A stretch of 64,000 nucleotides of DNA from Bacillus australimaris (GCF_001307105.1 NZ_LGYN01000023.1:372001-436000); one strand, 5' to 3'; positions 36,428 through 46,390 are shown, counted from the stretch's first letter. Notes: a model not told the origin generated them from the letters alone. Numbers and translations: made by a program.

Positions 36428-37309
36428 ATGCTGCATACAAAAGGACTAACAAAAAAATATCGTACAAAAGTCGCAATAGATCATATTCACCTTGATGTCA
36501 ATCAAGGCGATATTTTCGGACTCATTGGACCAAAGGGTTCTGGTAAGACGACGTTTTTCAATATCATTACAGGTATCTCTCGCCCAACCTCTGGTACATT
36601 TAAGGTGATGAATATGCCTTCGCTAAAAAAAGTGAGGCAGCATATCGGTGTTCTTCCTGAATATACGGATTTATATGAAGGGCTCACGGCACTTGAGCAT
36701 ATTGCCTATTTATCAAAAATCACCGGGACACGCCAGAAAACAAGTGATTATGAAGAACTGCTCGAATTTGTTGGTTTACATCGCTATCATCAGGAGAAGG
36801 TCGGTGCCTTCACACCTGGTATGAAAAAGCGGCTTGGAATGGCGCAGGCCATCGCCCATCAGCCTGAATTTATTTTACTCGACGAGCCTTTTGCCGATAT
36901 TGATGCAGATTCTATTTTGCACATTCAAAGGGTCATTGAAACGTTAAAGCATGAAGGGAAAACTGTCTTTTTAACTGCTGACCGCCCAAGGTTCACAAAT
37001 GGTATTTGTACCAAAACTGCATTTATTTCTGAAGGAAAATTAGTGTCCCCCCATACTCATCCTCAAGAGAAAACCATCACATCCTCAAACATACGTGCAA
37101 CCTTCAAGCATGCATGGATCGATGATGAGGTGAAACCTGTTCTCACGCAGTACTTACAAACTGTCGGAACAGATCTTGTGATCAGTGATGACGAGACCTC
37201 ATTGTTAATTCGTTCAGAAGCTCAAGTTCCAGCGATCATCCGCGCTTTCGTGAAGTGCAAAGTCGATTTATACAGAGTCACGGCTCAGGATGCCATGATG
37301 TCCTCATAA
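36428..37309 (+). CDS. ABC transporter ATPase
   Basis: 293 residues. Walker A is GPKGSGKTTFF, the signature is FTPGMKKRLG and Walker B is FILLDEPFADID. The signature replaces the usual serine with Thr-Pro. The C-terminal 80 residues form an extra domain as in bacitracin- and lantibiotic-type exporters. It starts at the base after the permease stop. No regulator or two-component system lies beside it, so the drug or peptide substrate is unknown. Confidence 0.85.
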   Translation: MLHTKGLTKKYRTKVAIDHIHLDVNQGDIFGLIGPKGSGKTTFFNIITGISRPTSGTFKVMNMPSLKKVRQHIGVLPEYTDLYEGLTALEHIAYLSKITGTRQKTSDYEELLEFVGLHRYHQEKVGAFTPGMKKRLGMAQAIAHQPEFILLDEPFADIDADSILHIQRVIETLKHEGKTVFLTADRPRFTNGICTKTAFISEGKLVSPHTHPQEKTITSSNIRATFKHAWIDDEVKPVLTQYLQTVGTDLVISDDETSLLIRSEAQVPAIIRAFVKCKVDLYRVTAQDAMMSS

Positions 37310-37313
37310 AAAA

Positions 37314-37350
37314 GTACCGTACGCTTTCCGCACGGTACTTCTTCTTTTTT
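37314..37350. terminator. Terminator of the ABC exporter operon
   Basis: GTACCGT and ACGGTAC form a 7-bp stem with an 11-base loop, followed by TTCTTCTTTTTT. The flanking A tract may let it serve the convergent gene too. Confidence 0.8.
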
Positions 37351-37813
37351 ATAAAGGTTTGCTCATGTAAATGCCGGTTTCTGCAAAGCCTGTTTTCTCA
37401 TACAGCGAACGGGCGATTTGATTGTGAGCAAAGACATGGAGCGAAAGTTTTTGCACACCTAATGACTTCGCCTGCTCCTCTAATGCCGCAATGGCCTGCT
37501 TTGCAAATCCTTTTCCCCGATAAGCTTCAAATAAAATAAAGTTATAAATAAATCCTTCGTGCTGCGGGTGATCCGGGTCATAGCAAAGCCAAACCCATCC
37601 AATCGCTTCTTCTCCATTTAAGATATTCCACAGCTCATGATGCTCTGTCTGAAGACCTTCTGGAAGCAGCCTGTCAAATTGTTCTTCTGCGTTTGCCAGT
37701 GATTCTTCCTTCTCCCATGTCCCTGCGAGTACCTTTTCTTCCGCGTACCGCTGAATGGACTTATCTATCAATGCATCATAATCCGTTTGTGACATCGGTT
37801 GTAGTGTAATCAA
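37349..37813 (-). CDS. GNAT-family N-acetyltransferase
   Basis: 154 residues. The acetyl-CoA loop is EAYRGKGFAKQAIAAL and the C-terminal LHVFAHNQIARSLYEKTGFA is the usual GNAT strand pair. The first half is a substrate-specific helical part. It is separate from the htrC gene by 68 bases with a terminator between. The acceptor is unknown; no neighbour identifies it. Confidence 0.85.
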   Translation of the reverse strand: MITLQPMSQTDYDALIDKSIQRYAEEKVLAGTWEKEESLANAEEQFDRLLPEGLQTEHHELWNILNGEEAIGWVWLCYDPDHPQHEGFIYNFILFEAYRGKGFAKQAIAALEEQAKSLGVQKLSLHVFAHNQIARSLYEKTGFAETGIYMSKPL

Positions 37814-37852
37814 TTGTACCTCCCCCTTTCCTTCATCATATGGCAGTCATGC

Positions 37853-37883
37853 AAAAAAAACCAGCCCCTTGATGGAACTGGTT
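37853..37883 (-). terminator. Terminator of the walRKHIJ-htrC operon
   Basis: AACCAG and CTGGTT form a stem with a 13-base loop; on the minus strand it ends in CTGGTTTTTTTT. The stem overlaps the htrC stop codon. Confidence 0.75.
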
Positions 37884-39069
37884 AACCGCCATATCGGTCG
37901 GTTTGAGAAAGTTTGATCTCTGCTGATTTTTTCTTCCCGCTTCGGTAAAACTCCACTTTTACCTTGTCACCGACCTTCTTTTGATACAAGTACTTACGAA
38001 GATCTACGATATTCTGTACACTCTTACCATCAAATGAAGTTACGACATCCAGCTCTTTTAGTCCTGCTTTTCCTGCTGGAGATAAAGGCTCTACACTCAT
38101 GACAACGACCCCTGCTGTAACCTTAGAAGGCAGTTTCAACGTTTCCTGCCAATGGTAGCTCGCAATATCCGCTAACGATTTCATACCAACGCCAAGATAT
38201 GGACGCTTCACTTCTCCGTAGCGCTCTAAATCCTCTATGACAGGAATGACCAGGTTCGCCGGAATAGACAGCCCGATTCCTTCTACCTCAGATTCAGCAA
38301 TCTTCATTGAGTTGATGCCGATCACTTTTCCGTCTATATTGATTAGAGCACCACCGCTGTTTCCAGGGTTAATGGCGGCATCTGTTTGCAGTACCTCTGC
38401 ATTCCAATCCGTCTGTCCGTCCCCATTTGAATCAACAGGAATCGCTCGCTCCGTGCCTGAAATGACTCCTTGTGTAACAGAGCCTGCGAATTCAAGCCCT
38501 AATGGATTTCCAATAGCGATGACTGGCTCACCTGGCTTCACATGATCTGAGTTACCAAAGGCTGCGGTTTTCTTGATCTTATCACTTTTGACAGTGAGTA
38601 CCGCTAAATCCATGAGCTGATCGCTGCCGACAAGGTTGGCACCAATTCTTGTCCCATCATGAAGGCTCACTTCAAGCTGGTTGGCGCCTTTGATGACGTG
38701 GTGGTTTGTGACAATATAAAAGGTATCACCCTTCTTTTTATAAATCACACCTGACCCGCTGCCTGCTTCTCCGCCTTCCTCCCAAAAGCTCGACTTTTGG
38801 ATATTAATGACGCCGACCACCGTATCTGACATGTTCGACACTACTTTCGTGACAGCATCATTGACGTTCACATTCACAGTCTTTAAAGATCCTTGTGATA
38901 CTTGTCCATCTCCGTTCTGCTGCCAACCAAAGAGACTGCCGTTCTGTCCAGATACATAGGGAAAAAAGAATCCCATTAAAAAAGCTCCTACCAATACACC
39001 GATCAAACCAGACAGGAAATAACCCTTTCTGCTTCGTCTCGGTTTCCACTCTACATCGCGATAATCCAC
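37882..39069 (-). CDS. htrC: Membrane-anchored HtrA-type serine protease
   Basis: 395 residues. An N-terminal anchor ([20 protein letters not shown]) precedes a trypsin-like domain with His in VTNHHVI (about 123), Asp in LMDLAVL (about 153) and Ser in NPGNSGGAL (about 236), then a PDZ domain at the C-terminus. It is the last gene of the walR operon, as yyxA/htrC is in B. subtilis. It degrades or refolds damaged proteins outside the membrane. The 81-base gap to walJ shows no terminator. Confidence 0.93.
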   Translation of the reverse strand: MDYRDVEWKPRRSRKGYFLSGLIGVLVGAFLMGFFFPYVSGQNGSLFGWQQNGDGQVSQGSLKTVNVNVNDAVTKVVSNMSDTVVGVINIQKSSFWEEGGEAGSGSGVIYKKKGDTFYIVTNHHVIKGANQLEVSLHDGTRIGANLVGSDQLMDLAVLTVKSDKIKKTAAFGNSDHVKPGEPVIAIGNPLGLEFAGSVTQGVISGTERAIPVDSNGDGQTDWNAEVLQTDAAINPGNSGGALINIDGKVIGINSMKIAESEVEGIGLSIPANLVIPVIEDLERYGEVKRPYLGVGMKSLADIASYHWQETLKLPSKVTAGVVVMSVEPLSPAGKAGLKELDVVTSFDGKSVQNIVDLRKYLYQKKVGDKVKVEFYRSGKKKSAEIKLSQTDRYGG

Positions 39070-39150
39070 TATGTTTCCTTCCTTTCAGTGAATAGATGAT
39101 GTATATAGTGTTGGTAAGAAGCTCTTATCTTAATCATTCGATTGTAAAAA

Positions 39151-39945
39151 TCATACCGCGCAAAGCGGGGTTGCTTTTTTCGGGTCCGTATCAAATAAAT
39201 CAAAGCCGTCCCCCACAACAAAGCCCTTCATTTCAAGCGTCTGCTGGACCGCCATACGGGCTAGATCCTTCATGTTGTTGTCTTGACTCAAGTGAGCCAA
39301 ATAAATGCGTGAGGTGGCTTCTCCAATCACGTCTGTCATCGCAAGAGCCGCATCTTCGTTTGAAACATGTCCGACATCGCTCAGAATTCTTCGCTTAATG
39401 CTCCATGGATATCGGCCCATTTGCAGCATACCGACATCATGATTGCTTTCAAAGACAAACGTATTGGCTGACTTAATAATACCTTTCATACGATCGCTCA
39501 CATAGCCTGTATCCGTCATGAGAGCAAGTTTGCGCCCTCCATAATGGAACACATAAAACATAGGCTCTGCCGCATCATGCGAGACGCCAAATGACTCGAC
39601 ATCGAGACCGCCAAAGGATTGAACGGTTTCCATATCAAAGTGGAATTTCTGCTCTGTGTCAATCTTTCCGATATGGGACTCCATCGCCTTCCATGTTTTC
39701 GCATTTGCATAGACAGGAAGCTTGTACTTTCTCGCCATGACACCAAGCCCTTTAATATGATCAGAGTGCTCATGTGTCACAAAAATACCGTCCAAGTCTT
39801 CAGGCTTGCGGTCGATTTGACCAAGCAGTTCGACCATCTGCTTGCCACTTAAACCAGCATCCACTAAAAAGGCATGCTCGTCTGTTTCTAAATAAAAAGC
39901 GTTCCCCGTACTTCCGCTCGCTAGTACACTGAACTGCAAGCTCAT
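39151..39945 (-). CDS. walJ: WalJ, MBL-fold exonuclease-like protein
   Basis: 264 residues with the MBL motif [10 protein letters not shown] and later SNHDVGML and HVSNEDAA. This is the YycJ/WalJ family, found with walRK in Firmicutes. It acts in the cytoplasm and in B. subtilis has been linked to mismatch repair as a 5' exonuclease, and to coordination of cell division. It starts six bases after walI. Only family-level evidence for substrate. Confidence 0.93.
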   Translation of the reverse strand: MSLQFSVLASGSTGNAFYLETDEHAFLVDAGLSGKQMVELLGQIDRKPEDLDGIFVTHEHSDHIKGLGVMARKYKLPVYANAKTWKAMESHIGKIDTEQKFHFDMETVQSFGGLDVESFGVSHDAAEPMFYVFHYGGRKLALMTDTGYVSDRMKGIIKSANTFVFESNHDVGMLQMGRYPWSIKRRILSDVGHVSNEDAALAMTDVIGEATSRIYLAHLSQDNNMKDLARMAVQQTLEMKGFVVGDGFDLFDTDPKKATPLCAV

Positions 39946-39951
39946 GTTCTC

Positions 39952-40815
39952 TCACTCCATTGAAGATTTGTCATCTTTCTCTATATGATCAAGTGTTGAG
40001 CCATCAATGGCATTGATCAAATATTCTTCCTCTGTCTTTTTCTTTGAACCTGCTGATACACCTTCAAGCTCCACACGCCATACAGGAACCATGACTTGCG
40101 TGCTTGCACCCGGGTATTGCGTATAGTAGCCAAGCTCTACCTTTTTCACGTTCGTGTTTTGGCTCAGCATGTTTTGCGTATATAAATCCTTCACCGTTTC
40201 AAGCGCTGGGACAAGGGTTTCTTTTCTCACTTCATTAATCGACGTCACCATCGACTGCTGATATGAGACGACCTCGTTTTGGTCGTTTAAGACTAAGGTG
40301 ATTTTCCCGATGGTTTCGGTGTCATCAAGGCCTTCTTGGAAGATGTATTTCCCTTTATATGTTTGGAAGAAGACGATTTCCCCTGTCTCTTCATCAATAC
40401 TCCACAGCTTATAATTCTTCCCATCCAGCAAACGCTGGTTCACTAAGTTCGTCGCTGCTGTTTTGATATCCTTTTTCGGCAAGGCAACGGGTTTATTAAA
40501 GGTCATTTCAAGCAGTGTGACAGGGTCATCCTTGTCAGTTTTCGGGAATGTGCTTTTCGCCTTTTGATCAGCTAATCCGTCAACATCCTTTTTCGTATAT
40601 TGCTTCTTTTCAGCTGTAATACGGTATCCAATTTTCGCTTCATCTGATAGATTGCCATATTGAATCCCGTCTGCCTTCATTTCTTCCAGCGTATCTGTTT
40701 TTTCGATAATGGCAAAATGATCGGTTGACCGTTTTTCAAAGTATTGAAACCCTAGAAAGATATCGAGAACGAGAAAGGCTAGGATAAAGATCGTTTTGGT
40801 CTTATTCCACTCCAT
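39952..40815 (-). CDS. walI: WalI, membrane regulator of WalK
   Basis: 287 residues with one N-terminal membrane helix (TIFILAFLVLDIFLGFQYF) and an extracellular domain. This is the YycI family, which together with WalH restrains WalK through contacts in the membrane. The gene overlaps walH by 14 bases and precedes walJ. Conserved size and order make the call firm. Confidence 0.95.
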   Translation of the reverse strand: MEWNKTKTIFILAFLVLDIFLGFQYFEKRSTDHFAIIEKTDTLEEMKADGIQYGNLSDEAKIGYRITAEKKQYTKKDVDGLADQKAKSTFPKTDKDDPVTLLEMTFNKPVALPKKDIKTAATNLVNQRLLDGKNYKLWSIDEETGEIVFFQTYKGKYIFQEGLDDTETIGKITLVLNDQNEVVSYQQSMVTSINEVRKETLVPALETVKDLYTQNMLSQNTNVKKVELGYYTQYPGASTQVMVPVWRVELEGVSAGSKKKTEEEYLINAIDGSTLDHIEKDDKSSME

Positions 40816-42187
40816 GATTCTCGCTCCCCTCTGTCAGCAGATCCTTCGATAAAATGACGATTTTGCCGTTATATTTCATGCACCATACGGGTTCCAGCCA
40901 GACAAACATCGCTTGATCCTGATCTTGATCTGTTGTGGTTGAAGCCGCTTGATATGCCGGGAAAATTTGTTCAATTTTCTCAAGGTCATCATATTTCGTC
41001 TGCTTGACGATCAAGTCCTTCAGCTCTGTCCCATTCATGAGTTTGACCTGTTCACTCTGACTCGCTTTGTTGCCAAGAATATAGTTTGGACGCTTGTAAT
41101 TCAAGATGTCATCATTCGCCCATTGTACTTCAAGGGAGGTCATCCCAAATGGATGCTTTGTACTGTTGACGATCGGCAAACCGTCCATAAACATATTAAA
41201 GGACAGCTGCTGGTTGCTGTTGATGCCAAAGTATTGATAGTCATCTGTAAAGCTTCCTGTATCATTGAAATATTTCACGCTTCGCTTGATCAGATCCCCC
41301 GTTTGGAAAACGGTGCTGGAATTGATATTGCGATGCTGATATTGAATGCGGTGGTCTTTTTGATTGGCTTCAAGGCGGCTTGTGCCATCTGTGTACACCG
41401 TCCGGTTTAAATTAGATTCCTCACCGACAAGGCTTGGGTCTGTAAACAAAGCGTCTTTGAATTTGTTTGTCTTAATCGTTTCGATAAAGAACATTTTTGC
41501 TTCAAGCTGCTTTTGCTTTCTCGGAAGAAGGAAATCTCGTTTAGAATTCGTTGAGAAAGTATAAAGATCATATCGCGGCATCTCGTTTTGAGCGGCTGCG
41601 ATACTGTCCATTAAATTCCGATAGTTGGCGGACTCAATAGTCAGCTCAAGCACCGTTTCTTTGCTGTATGAGACCAGATACACTTTCTTATTGGCCTTAT
41701 CCTGCTGGGCGAATGGCACGATCATCCGGTCAAACGAGTTGTATTCAATGGACTTGTTCGGCCATTTGAACAATGCTTGGAAAATATCAATCGGAATCGA
41801 ATCATTGAACACAAGATCCAATGTCTTCCCTTGTCCATCGCGTCCATAGAAGAAATTCTTAAATTTCTGCTCGGAATATTGATCCGACACATCATTAATC
41901 TCTTTGACATCCCAAAGGCTCACATCATTCCAAAAGTTTTGGAAGAGTTCCTTTTGATCCACTTTAAAATGCTCCCCATTTGAATGAATGAACATCTCAC
42001 GCGGCTTCACGACATCAATGAGACTTCTAGGCTCGTCACTTGAAATCTTCTTCTTTTCCACGACCTGTGTGCCGGCGTCTGCCTGGTCCTGCATGACGGG
42101 CTGGAACATCCAAATATTCCACGTAAACACAAGACTGATCGCAATTAGGATTGTCAATATTATGGTTTTAAAGGTCTCACGCTTCAT
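40802..42187 (-). CDS. walH: WalH, membrane regulator of WalK
   Basis: 461 residues. The ATG at 42187 is chosen because AAGAGGA lies eight bases before it; two upstream ATG codons (42211, 42196) overlap that site. It has an N-terminal membrane helix (TIILTILIAISLVFTWNIW) and a large extracellular region. With WalI it forms a complex with WalK that holds down its kinase activity. Start overlaps walK by 11 bases. Confidence 0.95.
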   Translation of the reverse strand: MKRETFKTIILTILIAISLVFTWNIWMFQPVMQDQADAGTQVVEKKKISSDEPRSLIDVVKPREMFIHSNGEHFKVDQKELFQNFWNDVSLWDVKEINDVSDQYSEQKFKNFFYGRDGQGKTLDLVFNDSIPIDIFQALFKWPNKSIEYNSFDRMIVPFAQQDKANKKVYLVSYSKETVLELTIESANYRNLMDSIAAAQNEMPRYDLYTFSTNSKRDFLLPRKQKQLEAKMFFIETIKTNKFKDALFTDPSLVGEESNLNRTVYTDGTSRLEANQKDHRIQYQHRNINSSTVFQTGDLIKRSVKYFNDTGSFTDDYQYFGINSNQQLSFNMFMDGLPIVNSTKHPFGMTSLEVQWANDDILNYKRPNYILGNKASQSEQVKLMNGTELKDLIVKQTKYDDLEKIEQIFPAYQAASTTTDQDQDQAMFVWLEPVWCMKYNGKIVILSKDLLTEGSENHGVE

Positions 42188-44015
42188 CCCAATCATCCTC
42201 TTGTTCTTCATTGTACGGAAGGGTAAAGGTCACCGTTGTTCCTTTTCCTTCAATGCTGTCAGCCCAAATATCTCCGCCATGAGCCTGAACCATTTCTTTT
42301 GCAATTGCAAGACCAAGGCCGGTTCCGCCAAGCTTTCTAGTTCGCGCTTTATCCACTCGATAAAAACGTTCAAAGATTTTATCCATATCCTTCTTCGGAA
42401 TACCAATTCCTTCATCTTTGACGCTGAATAACACAAGGCCCTTCTCCTCGTCCAGATCAACGGTAAACGTGATGTGTCCACCCTCTGGAGAGTACTTCAT
42501 GGCATTGGAAATGATATTATCGAGCACCTGTGTAATTTTATCTTGATCGATTTCCACATATATTTCACGCTGCGGCAGGTTGCGGATAAAATCGACATGC
42601 TGCTCCTTCGTCATTTCAAAACGATCAATGACGAGCGAGATAAACCTGATAAAGTTCGTCCACTCACGATTGAATTGATAATCCTTGCTGTCGAACTTAG
42701 ACAGCTGCAGCAGGTCATTGACAAGCCGGATCATCCGCTCAGTTTCATTTTGCGTGACACTGAGGAATCTTGGCGCAAGCTCTTTATCACCAATCGCCCC
42801 TTCAGCCAAAGCCTCAAGGTAGCTTCGCATCGTTGTCAGCGGTGTGCGCAGCTCATGCGATACGTTTGCGACGAATTCACGGCGTTCAGCATCAATTTTC
42901 TCCTGCTCTGTGACGTCATAAATGACCGCAATTAAACCGTCAATTTTCCCATGCTCTTTCTGAATGACCGAGAAATTCACACGCAAAACAGCCAGCTGAT
43001 CTTCGCGTTCAATTTCGATCAGCATGGAATCTTGATTTTCGACTAGATCTTCAAATGTGTGAGTTTCCTCTAAGCCAAGCAAGGACGTAATCGGCATCTC
43101 TAGTGCTGTTTCACGTGAAACATTTAACAGCTCTAGTGCAGGGCTGTTTAATAGAATAATTGCCCCGTTTTGATTCGTCGCGATGACGCCGTCCGTCATA
43201 TAGGCAATGACAGAAGAAAGCTTTTTCCGCTCACCCTCCGTCATCAGCTGAGCTTCCTCCAGCTCTCTCGTTAGATGGTTAAAGGTCGTCGCAAGCTGGC
43301 CAATCTCGTCATGTCCATACTTCCGAACCTTTCTGGAGAAATTCCCTTTGGCAAGCTCGATTGCTTGCTTTCTCATATCTGAAATAGGATGAGTAATCGT
43401 TCTGAAGATGAAGATACCAAGTAGAGCGGTCGTCCCAAGTGCAATGAGTGTACCCGTCGCCAAAATGGTGTTAATGGTTCGCATTTGGTTAAACACGCTT
43501 TCCATCGAAGACACAACATAAATCACACCAACGGTCTCTTGGTTCTCATTTTTCACGGCTGTCGCAGAAATACGCACCCGTTTGTTTGATTCAGGATCAT
43601 AGAATTTTTTCTCGTAGTCTTTACCGACTGCGAAAATACGGCTAATGATTTGATCAGTGATTTTCTTACCGGCAATCTCTTGACTGCCGTTATTTACAGA
43701 AGCAATGACCTCTCTGCTTTCATCAATATAGCTGACTTCAGAAATTTCATTAGACTCATCTTTGTTGTTAAAATCGTTTAATATCTTTTGAGCATCCTCT
43801 TTTAATTCTGCCTTGGTTTTCGATGAATCTTGTTCTAGGTAATACGATAACGAGTAGATTCGCTGATTCAAGGAATTATCATATGAATTAATTAAGGACT
43901 GCTCTAGCTGCTTCACAAAGTACACGCCAATGATCTGCATGGCAACAATGATCAGCAGCACGTAAATTAAGGTCAATTTGAAGTGAATCGAGCGAAAAAA
44001 ACCTACTTTATTCAT
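42177..44015 (-). CDS. walK: WalK sensor histidine kinase
   Basis: 612 residues, the normal size. Two membrane helices flank an extracellular PAS-like domain (about 35-180); HAMP (about 205-255), PAS (about 265-370) and kinase domains follow. The phosphorylated His lies in VANVSHELRTPLT; ATP-binding motifs are DNIISNAMKYSPEG, DEGIGIP and GGTGLGLAI. It senses cell-wall state, probably through lipid II or peptidoglycan fragments, and phosphorylates WalR. A parS site lies inside the coding sequence at 43107-43122. Confidence 0.97.
   Translation of the reverse strand: MNKVGFFRSIHFKLTLIYVLLIIVAMQIIGVYFVKQLEQSLINSYDNSLNQRIYSLSYYLEQDSSKTKAELKEDAQKILNDFNNKDESNEISEVSYIDESREVIASVNNGSQEIAGKKITDQIISRIFAVGKDYEKKFYDPESNKRVRISATAVKNENQETVGVIYVVSSMESVFNQMRTINTILATGTLIALGTTALLGIFIFRTITHPISDMRKQAIELAKGNFSRKVRKYGHDEIGQLATTFNHLTRELEEAQLMTEGERKKLSSVIAYMTDGVIATNQNGAIILLNSPALELLNVSRETALEMPITSLLGLEETHTFEDLVENQDSMLIEIEREDQLAVLRVNFSVIQKEHGKIDGLIAVIYDVTEQEKIDAERREFVANVSHELRTPLTTMRSYLEALAEGAIGDKELAPRFLSVTQNETERMIRLVNDLLQLSKFDSKDYQFNREWTNFIRFISLVIDRFEMTKEQHVDFIRNLPQREIYVEIDQDKITQVLDNIISNAMKYSPEGGHITFTVDLDEEKGLVLFSVKDEGIGIPKKDMDKIFERFYRVDKARTRKLGGTGLGLAIAKEMVQAHGGDIWADSIEGKGTTVTFTLPYNEEQEDDWDEA
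43107..43122. promoter_or_regulatory. Perfect parS site inside walK
   Basis: TGTTTCACGTGAAACA is a complete 16-base palindrome and matches the ParB (Spo0J) consensus at every position. It lies within the walK PAS region and codes for part of VSRET. With the site at 35201 it gives two parS sites 7.9 kb apart. Confidence 0.92.
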
Positions 44016-44022
44016 AAGAATC

Positions 44023-44730
44023 TTAGTCCTGTTCTGGGTTTCTTAAATAATAGCCGACGCCTCGTCTTGTCACGATCCAGCTCGGGTGGCTAGGGTTGTC
44101 TTCAATTTTTTCACGAAGACGGCGGACTGTCACATCTACTGTACGCACATCTCCGAAGTAATCGTAACCCCATACGGTTTGCAGTAAGTGCTCACGTGTC
44201 ATGACTTGTCCGATATGTTTCGCTAAATAATGAAGCAATTCGAACTCACGGTGCGTCAATTCAATCGTTTCCTCACGCTTAGACACCACATACGCATCTG
44301 GATAAATGACAAGTGATCCAACTTCAATATCATTTGATTCAGATTCTTCCTCTGTTTGCGGAGTAGCCGTTTGTCTTCTCAAATTCGCTTTCACACGGGC
44401 AAGCAGCTCACGCGTGCTGAATGGCTTCGTCACATAATCATCTGCGCCAAGCTCAAGACCGATGACTTTATCAATTTCAGAGTCTTTTGCTGTCAGCATG
44501 ATAATCGGCATGTCATACTTCTTTCTCACTTCACGGCATACCTCAACACCATCTTTATTCGGCAGCATAATATCGAGCAAAATGATGTCCGGCTTGATTT
44601 CTTCTACCATTTCAAGGGCTTCGTTTCCATCATATGCACAATGAACCTCATAGCCCTCTTTTCTTAGATTAAATTCCAATATATCAGCAATCGGTTTTTC
44701 ATCATCTACGACGAGAATCTTTTTTTCCAT
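44023..44730 (-). CDS. walR: WalR response regulator
   Basis: 235 residues, starting [20 protein letters not shown]. The receiver domain has the phospho-acceptor Asp in [13 protein letters not shown] and Lys in DDYVTKPFS; the C-terminal OmpR-type winged helix has [12 protein letters not shown] and the [11 protein letters not shown] end. AGGAGGAAATCACA lies before the ATG at 44730, so the longer frame from 44757 is not used. It controls autolysin and wall genes and is essential in B. subtilis. First gene of the wal operon. Confidence 0.97.
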   Translation of the reverse strand: MEKKILVVDDEKPIADILEFNLRKEGYEVHCAYDGNEALEMVEEIKPDIILLDIMLPNKDGVEVCREVRKKYDMPIIMLTAKDSEIDKVIGLELGADDYVTKPFSTRELLARVKANLRRQTATPQTEEESESNDIEVGSLVIYPDAYVVSKREETIELTHREFELLHYLAKHIGQVMTREHLLQTVWGYDYFGDVRTVDVTVRRLREKIEDNPSHPSWIVTRRGVGYYLRNPEQD

Positions 44731-45042
44731 TGTGATTTCCTCCTGCATTTTTAGCATCTATGTCATTCCATTTTGCATGTCTCATTACGCCTTTTCCGTT
44801 TACGAAAAAAAGGCTCACTGTCTATTATAACGTTTTACGAGGCAAAGATAAAAATAATAACGGCTTTCTTTTCTAGTAAACGTTGGATAGGAAGGCGCCG
44901 ATCAAAAAAATTGATGACTTTTTCCTTTTTTATTGAAACTTTTCCAATCACTGAACGTCTATATAGATGTAACGTCTTCTTCTTATGGAGCCGGGCCCTA
45001 CCTAGGTCCGGCTTCTCCCTTTTTATGCCTTCTTTTCATAAT

Positions 45043-45072
45043 AAAAACGCACCTGCGATTGCAGATGCGTTT
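45043..45072 (-). terminator. Terminator of the tRNA operon
   Basis: On the minus strand AAACGCATCTGC and GCAGGTGCGTTT form a long stem, followed by TTATTA. A second stem further on (AGCCGG / CCGGCT near 44988-45013) is followed by CTCCCTTTTTA on the plus strand. Confidence 0.75.
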
Positions 45073-45077
45073 GGAAG

Positions 45078-45150
<73 letters not shown>

Positions 45151-45177
45151 ATCATCAAAAAGATGAATATGTATAAA

Positions 45178-45254
45178 TGGCGGTCCGGACGGGACTCGAA
45201 CCCGCGACCTCCTGCGTGACAGGCAGGCATTCTAACCAACTGAACTACCGGACC
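45178..45254 (-). tRNA. trnY-Asp: tRNA-Asp (GTC)
   Basis: The minus strand begins GGTCCGGTAGTTCAGTTGG; the anticodon arm is CCTGCCTGTCACGCAGG (GTC). The T arm is GGGTTCGAGTCCC and the 3' end CGGACCGCCA includes an encoded CCA. Confidence 0.95.
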
Positions 45255-45335
45255 TCAGTAACTTGCCTGAAAAAGCAATCGTGGTGCTCCTCCAAGCAAG
45301 TGAGGAAAAATTAGCTTAACGCTAAAGTAAATCAA

Positions 45336-45407
45336 TGACCCGTACGGGATTCGAACCCGTGTTACCGCCGTGAAAGGGCGGTGTCTTAACCGCTTGACCA
45401 ACGGGCC
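45336..45407 (-). tRNA. trnY-Glu: tRNA-Glu (TTC)
   Basis: The minus strand begins GGCCCGTTGGTCAAGCGG; the anticodon arm is ACCGCCCTTTCACGGCGGT (TTC). The acceptor ends ACGGGTC plus discriminator A. CCA is not encoded. Confidence 0.95.
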
Positions 45408-45413
45408 AAAACA

Positions 45414-45489
45414 TGGTGAGCCATGAAGGACTCGAACCTTCGACCCTCTGATTAAAAGTCAGATGCTCTACCAACTGAGCTAATGGCTC
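45414..45489 (-). tRNA. trnY-Lys: tRNA-Lys (TTT)
   Basis: The minus strand begins GAGCCATTAGCTCAGTTGG; the anticodon arm is TCTGACTTTTAATCAGA (TTT). The T arm is AGGTTCGAGTCCT and the 3' end GGCTCACCA includes an encoded CCA. First in the operon; the order Lys-Glu-Asp-Phe is that of B. subtilis trnY. Confidence 0.95.
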
Positions 45490-45603
45490 TCGGTTTGTGA
45501 AAAGTAAATCTGAAGAAGTTGTATTGCGTCAAACCAATCGCTTTAAAAAAGCTGGAACATCGCATCCTAACAAGTTTCAGAGACCTTTGCAACAACGAGA
45601 TTT

Positions 45604-45633
45604 ATAATATCATAGAATAATTACATATGGCAA
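45604..45633 (-). promoter_or_regulatory. Promoter of the tRNA operon
   Basis: On the minus strand TTGCCA (45633-45628), an 18-base spacer and TATTAT (45609-45604) lie about 115 bases before tRNA-Lys. AT-rich DNA just upstream could act as an UP element. Confidence 0.6.
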
Positions 45634-45642
45634 TACGTTTTT

Positions 45643-45667
45643 CGACATTTTTTTAAAAAAAGTGTCG
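45643..45667. repeat. Inverted repeat with T and A tracts upstream of the tRNA promoter
   Basis: CGACATTTTTTT and AAAAAAAGTGTCG are near-perfect inverted repeats without a loop. It directly precedes the tRNA minus-35 element. It may be an UP-like element or an old terminator. The rest of 45490-45832 shows nothing further of note. Confidence 0.5.
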
Positions 45668-45832
45668 GATTTCATATCTCCTATCAAAGCCTCCTTTACT
45701 GCAACCGCCTTCAATTTGGATGCACCTTTTGAATGACCACTGCCCTTTCAAGCACATAGACACGTTTCAAGCCGCTCAAAAATGGCTATACATGAAACAA
45801 GTGACATTGTCATTGAAAAAGGAGGAAACAGT

Positions 45833-46357
45833 ATGAGTTCATTCAAATTAGGAGATAAAATGCCCAACTTTTCACTTCCAACAGTACAGGGCGATCACAT
45901 TGATTTCGATAAACATTTAGAGGAGCATCAAAGCTGGCACCTGATCGTTTTCTTTAGAGGATCATGGTGCCCGGTATGTGTAGAAGAATTAAAAGAGCTC
46001 GAACAGCAGCAATCATACTTTCAAGACAAGGGTATTCACTTGATGACGATTTCAACAGATAACCCTGATGACTTGAAAAAATTTGCGGATCAAGAGGGTC
46101 TGTCCTTCCCGATCATGTATGACCATGACCTTACTTCATTAAAAGCATATGAAGTACATTATCACGGGGAAGATGCTCCTTATGAAGATCACGGGGTGCA
46201 CGGTGAACCCGCCTATTTCTTATTAAATGAAAAAGGGCAAGTGCTCTATCAGCAAAGACAAACCAGTCCGTTTGGCAGACCGCACGCCAACGAACTGCGT
46301 AAAATCATCCAGTACATCCGCAAAAACTTAAAAGGCCAATATAAAAGCGTGAAATAA
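45833..46357 (+). CDS. Peroxiredoxin / AhpC-TSA family protein
   Basis: 174 residues from the ATG at 45833, preceded by AAAGGAGG; a longer frame from 45782 lacks such a site. The start SSFKLGDKMPNFSLPTVQG and the active site FFRGSWCPVCVEELKELEQQ are those of a redoxin with a CPVC pair, followed by ISTDNPDDLKKFADQEGLSF. It reduces peroxides or thiols in the cytoplasm. No export signal. Flanked by terminators, so it is a single-gene unit between the tRNAs and purA region. Confidence 0.85.
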   Translation: MSSFKLGDKMPNFSLPTVQGDHIDFDKHLEEHQSWHLIVFFRGSWCPVCVEELKELEQQQSYFQDKGIHLMTISTDNPDDLKKFADQEGLSFPIMYDHDLTSLKAYEVHYHGEDAPYEDHGVHGEPAYFLLNEKGQVLYQQRQTSPFGRPHANELRKIIQYIRKNLKGQYKSVK

Positions 46358-46390
46358 AAAGAAGCCCTTGTGATGAGGGCTTCTTTTTTA
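46356..46390. terminator. Bidirectional terminator
   Basis: AAAAAGAAGCCCT and AGGGCTTCTTTTTT form a long stem with an 8-base loop and A/T tracts on both sides, between the peroxiredoxin and the convergent membrane gene. Confidence 0.85.
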
